A DNA stretch of 29,995 nt from Bacteroidales bacterium UBA3543. GTDB taxonomy: Bacteria; Bacteroidota; Bacteroidia; Bacteroidales; UBA932. Positions 24,975-29,995 of the stretch are shown piece after piece (within the stretch, counting starts at the first letter, position 1; every line of letters starts with the position of its first letter). Under the pieces are notes generated by a model. That model saw only the letters and a list, made by a program, of their open reading frames with translations, searched no databases and was not told the origin of the DNA. Where the stretch lies: NCBI GenBank assembly GCA_002376715.1, contig DFOK01000012.1, forward strand, positions 1 to 29,995, read 5' to 3'. The translations under genes and the position numbers were made by a program.

Positions 24975-25002
24975 CAAATTACAATTATAAGATTTTTTTC
25001 CA
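24975..25002 (-). promoter_or_regulatory. possible hut operon promoter
   Basis: The minus strand has TAATTTG (rc of 24975-24981), one base short of TAnnTTTG, with a TTC about 21 nt upstream. It is the best candidate in the 79 bp between the hutH ATG and the upstream terminator. No operator-like repeat or nearby HutR-type regulator gene was seen. Confidence 0.35.
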
Positions 25003-25021
25003 GAATAATCTACAGTTCATT

Positions 25022-25049
25022 AAAAAAGCCGGTTTAAACCGGCTTTTTT
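25022..25049. terminator. perfect 28-bp palindromic terminator after susD
   Basis: AAAAAAGCCGGTTT followed directly by AAACCGGCTTTTTT is a perfect palindrome with A and T runs on the outside. It lies 34 bp past the susD stop codon and upstream of the hut operon promoter region. By symmetry it would work in both directions, insulating hut from susCD transcription. Confidence 0.9.
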
Positions 25050-25083
25050 CAATTCAGGAATCATCCCTGATCAGATCACGGCA

Positions 25084-26544
25084 TTAATAACCGGGATTCT
25101 GATATATGTCAGGGTTCGAGTTAATCTCATCAATACCTATGGGAAGGATAGCTCTGAAGAATGTTCTGTCAATGGTCTTGTCACGATACTGTGAAGTAGT
25201 ACCGAAACCCCATGCATCATCTTCAAATGTCACCTTTTTATTCAAGCGCATCTGCTCGAAGAAGAGTTTGCCCTCAGTCAGAAGTTCCCTTCTATACTCA
25301 TTGTAAACAGCATCTTCATTTATAGTTGAAGCTGTCCAGGCAGGTCTGTCGGGGTCACGCTTTGAAATAGCATTGAGATAGCTTGCAGCAGTAGCCTTGT
25401 CGCTCTTGAGAGCACATTCGGCAGCAAGAAGATAAACTTCCGAGAGACGAATAACCTTGATGTTTACTGCAGTATACGTACTCTTGCCATCACCGGCCAG
25501 AGTAGGAGAACCCAGATACTTGTAGCAGCAGTCGTCCCAGTCGCTACGTGCCTCTTGCCCCCTCATGTGGTCAAAAGTCATGATACCCCAACGGATATCA
25601 TTCTCACCCATTATGTTTTTCCAGTATGTACTGGCCAGGAAGTAGCCATATGCACTATTGTGGGCATGTTCCCTGCGACTGTAGCGTACTCCAAGAGAGC
25701 TGGCACCAAGGTCACCCTCATTGGGATACATTGCAAGCTCGAAGATGGACTCACTACCGAACTGTGTTTTCCAGGAAGCCACCCAATTTGCGGGCGTGTA
25801 GAGTGTATAGGCCTTACTGTCGATGATATTCTTGAAACAGGTCAGTGCTGATGAGAAGTTATCCATATACATATAGACCTTGCCGAGTATTGCCTGATTG
25901 GCGTAGTAGTTGACATAACCATTTGACTTACTCTTTGAAATGAGCGGAGCAGCTTTAGTAAGGTCAGCAACTATCTGGTCATACACCTTCTTCACAGGAT
26001 CTCGCTGAGGTTTTGCACTGGCATCAACCGGAGCTGTCACAACGGGAATACCATGCGATGCGCCACCGTCCATATTGTAGGGCTTACCATAGAGACGAAC
26101 CAGATCAAAATGGATCAAAGCACGAAGTGTCAAGGCCTGACCGAGCATATCGTCAAGACCGGTAGTGCCCTCCTCTTTGAGAGTCTCAATGCCTTGGATA
26201 ATATTGTTGGCCTGGAGAAGGCAATCATATCCCCTGATCCAGAAACCAATCTGTGAACCACCTTCAACCCTGTGGGCAAAGTAGTACATATTATCATCAA
26301 AACCGGCAGTATAGATGGTGAGGTCACCCCCCTTGGTATCACCATAAAGTACAAAGTTACGGCCGTAATAATTGGAAGATGTCATCTTGTTCATTAGACC
26401 GTTGATCATTACCTGAGCGTCAGCAGCACTGGTTATGCTGGTGGAGGAGTCTGCCTGGTTGGTGGGGGTCACATCCAAAAAGCCTTCGCAGGAAGAAATC
26501 GCCAGGACGCAGATCAATGAAAGTATTATATTAATCTTTTTCAT
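25084..26544 (-). CDS. SusD/RagB family nutrient-binding outer-membrane lipoprotein
   Basis: 486 aa from the ATG at 26544. An in-frame TTG at 26556 would add four residues, but the ATG gives the normal MKK start of a lipoprotein signal. The lipobox is AISSC with lipidated Cys19, followed by the family start EGFLDVTPTNQADS. The helical TPR-like core is recognisable in ALTLRALIHFDLVRLYG, AILGKVYMYM and RLSEVYLLAAECALKSDKATAASYLN. The C-terminus YNEYRRELLTEGKLFFEQMR is the classic SusD end. SusD proteins cap the SusC barrel and capture glycans or other nutrients at the cell surface. The substrate cannot be told: no glycoside hydrolase, regulator or transporter is beside it here. It follows susC by 21 bp. 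Confidence 0.97.
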   Translation of the reverse strand: MKKINIILSLICVLAISSCEGFLDVTPTNQADSSTSITSAADAQVMINGLMNKMTSSNYYGRNFVLYGDTKGGDLTIYTAGFDDNMYYFAHRVEGGSQIGFWIRGYDCLLQANNIIQGIETLKEEGTTGLDDMLGQALTLRALIHFDLVRLYGKPYNMDGGASHGIPVVTAPVDASAKPQRDPVKKVYDQIVADLTKAAPLISKSKSNGYVNYYANQAILGKVYMYMDNFSSALTCFKNIIDSKAYTLYTPANWVASWKTQFGSESIFELAMYPNEGDLGASSLGVRYSRREHAHNSAYGYFLASTYWKNIMGENDIRWGIMTFDHMRGQEARSDWDDCCYKYLGSPTLAGDGKSTYTAVNIKVIRLSEVYLLAAECALKSDKATAASYLNAISKRDPDRPAWTASTINEDAVYNEYRRELLTEGKLFFEQMRLNKKVTFEDDAWGFGTTSQYRDKTIDRTFFRAILPIGIDEINSNPDIYQNPGY

Positions 26545-26565
26545 ATTCTTAAACAATTATTTTCA

Positions 26566-29500
26566 TTAGAAACTGATTTCCAAACCGAATGTGTAGGTCT
26601 TTCCGATAGGTGTCTCCCAACCTCTTGTACCATAATGGTTGACCTCGGGGTCAGCAATTTTGTACTTGGAGAAAGTGAGAAGATTACCACCATTGAAATA
26701 TACGCGTGCACTACTCAAACCAACCTTGCTGATCCACTTGTTAGGGAGTCTGTAGCCCAGCGTAATGGTCTTGAGTCTGAGGAACGACGCATTGTGGAGG
26801 TGACGTGTACTCTTTTGCATCGAGTCGGTAGGGTCGGTACCGAGAATCTTGGGTTCTGTACCATCAGTGTTGTAGTCAGTCCACATATTTTCGAAATAGA
26901 GCTGACCGCGGATACGGTTCCAGTAGTAACCGTCATCGGCCATGTCTTTCCAGGCACCGTCATAGAGATGTCCACCCAGTTTGTAGATAAAGTTAAGACC
27001 AAAGGTCAGACCCTTCCATTCCAGATCGGTATTGATACCGCCATATGCGAAAGGAATAGCATTACCTATTACGATCTCGTCGGCATCGGAGAAGTTATAA
27101 ACCACATTACGACCGTTAAGCTTCGTATCGGAATTATCATTATTGGAATACCAGATATTGAGACCTGTTGCTTTCTCAACACCTGCCCATTCATATCCCC
27201 AGAATGCGAGAGTGGACTCGCCTTCGCGATAAATGAATTTTGCACGTGCATCGCTTCCTGTGGGATCGTACCAGATAATATCTTCGCCGTCATAGAGCTC
27301 AACCACTTTTGATTTGAGGAATGTGGCATTAAGGCCTGCACTCCATCTGAAGTCGGAATTTCTGATGATATCGCCATTAAGTTCCACTTCCCAGCCATTG
27401 TTATTGATTGAACCGATATTCTTGAGGGTAGAGCCGAAACCTGTCACATAAGAGATGGGAACATCCTGGAGCAGGTCTTTGGAATCACGGTTGAAGAACT
27501 CCACGGTACCATTCAATCTGTTATCAAACAGACCGAACTCCAATGCAAAGTTCATTGTGTAACTGGTCTCCCAAGAGAGGTTTGCGTCAGCAGCATTTGC
27601 AAGTGCTCCACCGGGCTTGGTCATATAAGGATAACCATATGCAGCGAGAGAACGCCAGCCGTAGTTGCTTGAAGGAAGTGTACCGTTGACACCATATGAA
27701 GCCCTGAGACGTAGATTGCTAATCACATCCTGATCCTGCATGAATGCCTCATTGCTGATGCGCCATGAACCTGCTACCGACCAGAAGTTACCCCAGCGTG
27801 CAGAAGCACCGAGTCTTGAGGAACCGTCGCGACGGAATGATGCAGAAGCATAGTATCTGTTATCGTAGTTGTATTCGGCACGCGAAAGGATGGACATCAT
27901 TGAGTTACCCCAAGCATATGCGTTGGAGTCCTTGGTACCAGCTGTATAAACAGTAGTAAGCGAACTGGTGGATAGGTCATTACCCGTAGCGCGAATATAC
28001 TCGGTCCAGTTACGCTCCGCCTCAAAGCCCAGAAGTGCGCTAACACTGTGTTTGCCAAACTCTTTTGCAAAGTTCAGAGTGGATGATGAAACGAGCTTGG
28101 TGTAGTCAGTCATCATTTCGGAAACCGAACCATTTACAGAAGAGCCACTGAAGTGCTGTGCGCTGTAGTAGATATGGTCTCTAACCCTGGTATCATCATA
28201 TGAGAATACAGTGCGGAAATTGAGCCAGTCAGTGAATTTAACTGTGGCTGTCTCGCTGATTGCAAGTTTCAGGGTCTTTGTAGAGTTGTCCCAGTAGTCG
28301 TTATAGTATATATTATTCTGGGCAAGAGATTGGTAACGTGCAGTCCATGGTCCGCCTGTCTTGTAGTCATCCGGCCAATAGACAGGCCACAAAAGGTTAC
28401 GGGTCTGCATGAAGTAGTTGGCAGTCGTGCTTCTTGAGTCGTTATAACCACTTTGGTCTGTGTGTGACACGCTGATATTGGTTGCCAGTTCAAAATGCTT
28501 ACCTACCTTCTGATTGAGATTTACACGACCGCTGAGACGGTCAAACTCATTTACATATATACGTCCCTGGTCCTTTGTATAGGAGAATGAAGTATAATAT
28601 GTACTGTTGTCGGTACCACCGCTCACGCTTACATCATAAGTCTGATATACCGCCGTGCGGAAATAAGCATCATCCCAATCAAAATAGATGAGGTTGCCCT
28701 GATCGTCAACACGCTTAAGCTGTCCGTCCAAGAGAGCCTCAATCTTAATATTACCGTAACGCTCGGTATCCGGTTTGCTAAATGTATAACCGAACCTATT
28801 CCATTTGCTATTGAGCTGACGGAGCGAATATGCGCTTGCATCCTCCGGAGTTCTGCCCTGTTGTGTACGATAGTCCCAGAAAATCTGGTATAGCATATCC
28901 ACGTTGTCCTGAGGAGAAGCGGTCTCATAGTTATCGGTAGCCCAGCTGGGAGTTATACCTACAGATGCTTTGAAGCTCACTGTGGGACGTCCGATCTTGC
29001 CTCTCTTGGTATTGATGAGAATCACACCGTTTGCGGCACGCGAACCATAAAGGGCCGATGCAGCAGCGTCCTTGAGGACTGTGATGGATTCGATATCACT
29101 CTGGTTAAGTGTTGACATCACGTTGTTAGAGGTGTAGAGGTAATCACTCATCTGACCTGTGCTACCTGAAACAACGGGCACACCGTCAACCACATAAAGA
29201 GGGGCGTTGGAGGCGTTCATAGAACCGATACCGCGAATGCGAACGGCTGAACCGGAACCTGCCTGTCCCGAAGTTGTGGTAATCTGCATACCTGCAACCT
29301 TTCCGGTTAGGGCCTGTTCAAATGAAACCGTGGGTACATCCTTGATGGACTCCTGTCTTACAACAGAAGCGGCTCCCGTATAGGTGCCTTTTTTGGCAGT
29401 ACCATAAGCCACGACCATCACCTCTTCAAGGGCCTCGGCGTCCGGACTAAGGACTACATCGATTCTGGTCCTGCCTCCCACCGGGATTTCTGCATTCACA

Positions 29501-29727
29501 AAACCGATTGAAGAAACAACGAGAGTTGCATTTGAAGGAACATTCTCCAAGATATACTCTCCATTGTCAGAAGTGGCAACACCGTTCATAGTACCTTTTA
29601 CAATAACGCTTGCAAAAGGGATCGGCGCACCATCCTGAGAAGAAGTTACCTTACCGGTAATTCTTGTTTGTGCAAAAGCGACATTAACTGTCAATACCGC
29701 TAGTGCAAGAAGTAAGATTTTCTTCAT
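26566..29727 (-). CDS. SusC/RagA family TonB-linked outer-membrane transporter
   Basis: 1053 aa. A signal peptide (residues 1-20, ending AFAQ) precedes the carboxypeptidase-regulatory-like domain (TRITGKVTSSQDGAPIPFAS through about residue 100). Then comes the SusC signature (ALEEVMVVAYGTAKKGTYTGA, about 113-133) and the plug domain, with VRIRGIGSMNASNAPLYVVDG and ITVLKDAAASALYGSRAANG at about 165-235. The remainder is a 22-strand-type barrel ending in YTFGLEISF with a C-terminal Phe. It imports the ligand captured by its SusD partner, powered by TonB-ExbBD. It is the first gene of the pair; the 268 bp upstream hold its regulatory region. No N-terminal signalling extension of the FecA type is present. 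Confidence 0.98.
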   Translation of the reverse strand: MKKILLLALAVLTVNVAFAQTRITGKVTSSQDGAPIPFASVIVKGTMNGVATSDNGEYILENVPSNATLVVSSIGFVNAEIPVGGRTRIDVVLSPDAEALEEVMVVAYGTAKKGTYTGAASVVRQESIKDVPTVSFEQALTGKVAGMQITTTSGQAGSGSAVRIRGIGSMNASNAPLYVVDGVPVVSGSTGQMSDYLYTSNNVMSTLNQSDIESITVLKDAAASALYGSRAANGVILINTKRGKIGRPTVSFKASVGITPSWATDNYETASPQDNVDMLYQIFWDYRTQQGRTPEDASAYSLRQLNSKWNRFGYTFSKPDTERYGNIKIEALLDGQLKRVDDQGNLIYFDWDDAYFRTAVYQTYDVSVSGGTDNSTYYTSFSYTKDQGRIYVNEFDRLSGRVNLNQKVGKHFELATNISVSHTDQSGYNDSRSTTANYFMQTRNLLWPVYWPDDYKTGGPWTARYQSLAQNNIYYNDYWDNSTKTLKLAISETATVKFTDWLNFRTVFSYDDTRVRDHIYYSAQHFSGSSVNGSVSEMMTDYTKLVSSSTLNFAKEFGKHSVSALLGFEAERNWTEYIRATGNDLSTSSLTTVYTAGTKDSNAYAWGNSMMSILSRAEYNYDNRYYASASFRRDGSSRLGASARWGNFWSVAGSWRISNEAFMQDQDVISNLRLRASYGVNGTLPSSNYGWRSLAAYGYPYMTKPGGALANAADANLSWETSYTMNFALEFGLFDNRLNGTVEFFNRDSKDLLQDVPISYVTGFGSTLKNIGSINNNGWEVELNGDIIRNSDFRWSAGLNATFLKSKVVELYDGEDIIWYDPTGSDARAKFIYREGESTLAFWGYEWAGVEKATGLNIWYSNNDNSDTKLNGRNVVYNFSDADEIVIGNAIPFAYGGINTDLEWKGLTFGLNFIYKLGGHLYDGAWKDMADDGYYWNRIRGQLYFENMWTDYNTDGTEPKILGTDPTDSMQKSTRHLHNASFLRLKTITLGYRLPNKWISKVGLSSARVYFNGGNLLTFSKYKIADPEVNHYGTRGWETPIGKTYTFGLEISF

Positions 29728-29995
29728 AGATAGTTTTTTTGTGTTTGTAATTAATAGATTAAAGGGTTTGTTCTTTTCTAAGTTCGTTGAGTTTTCCTAT
29801 ATTTAAGTCATAAAGTTAAGTATTAATATTTAAAACGGCAAAATATTTTTGTTCGATGCCTCTTGACATCGGAAAATCCAACCTCTTATTATGACTTTTA
29901 CAGCAGTTTGAAAAATTGTGTAAAAAGGACTTTTCTTTTTAGATTTTTTTAGTCATCTTTGTGCAGCAGCAAAACTTATCACATAAACTCTCACA
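29728..29995. other. susC upstream region, AT-rich, no gene seen
   Basis: This region holds the susC leader and promoter, but I find no convincing -33/-7 pair for it. An inverted repeat CGATG (29854-29858) and CATCG (29867-29871) could be an operator. On the plus strand CATCTTTG at 29954-29961, a one-mismatch -7 box, could drive a rightward gene beyond the edge. No RNA gene or open reading frame is supported. Confidence 0.45.

Noticed and set aside
26545..26556. TTG at 26556 as the susD start
   Set aside because: The ATG at 26544 gives a normal MKK lipoprotein signal; the four extra residues are not needed.

Overview
The window is chromosomal DNA from an anaerobic member of the Bacteroidota, most likely order Bacteroidales. 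The evidence is the 5' end of a Bacteroidales-type 16S rRNA gene at the left edge, a SusC/SusD pair, a second outer-membrane beta-barrel receptor with a carboxypeptidase-regulatory-like N-terminus, pyruvate:ferredoxin oxidoreductase, and several promoters that fit the Bacteroidota pattern (TTTG or TTG, about 19-21 nt, TAnnTTTG). I cannot assign genus or species. I see no prophage, insertion sequence, CRISPR array or plasmid function, and no non-coding stretch longer than 300 bp. Most of the window is housekeeping and catabolic.

Layout. (1) 1-282, minus strand: first 69 nt of a 16S rRNA gene with leader and a near-consensus promoter. (2) 283-8652: a cell-envelope block. A 1776-aa alpha-2-macroglobulin lipoprotein with its thioester motif and a downstream HdeD/DUF308 membrane protein run toward the rRNA operon; penicillin-binding protein 1C diverges from the same 65-bp intergenic region, where the two -7 elements abut. 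(3) 8674-9925: tRNA-His, an unrecognised lipoprotein gene and tRNA-Arg(CCG), with strong terminators. (4) 9947-15255: nifJ, a divergent secreted protein of unknown function, and fabD. (5) 15309-17657: an outer-membrane beta-barrel receptor. (6) 17763-24942: a tightly spaced leftward cluster hutH-hutI-(MBL-fold hydrolase)-ftcD-fbp for histidine breakdown. It lacks urocanase (hutU) and carries two unexpected members, an uncharacterised metallo-beta-lactamase-fold protein and class III fructose-1,6-bisphosphatase. (7) 25022-29727: a susD/susC pair closed by a perfect palindromic terminator.

How the genes fit together. HutH, HutI and FtcD cover steps 1, 3 and 4 of histidine to glutamate, with the formimino group passed to tetrahydrofolate and ammonia released. 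Fbp at the operon end would link growth on amino acids to gluconeogenesis (inference). The alpha-2-macroglobulin and PBP1C pair is a known bacterial association thought to protect and repair a breached envelope. NifJ is the central anaerobic pyruvate-oxidising enzyme.

No wholly new system is evident. The items most worth a second look are the composition of the hut operon, the Asn in place of the usual metal-binding Asp in HutI, the overlapping divergent promoters, and the terminator that carries an inverted copy of the tRNA-His 3' end.
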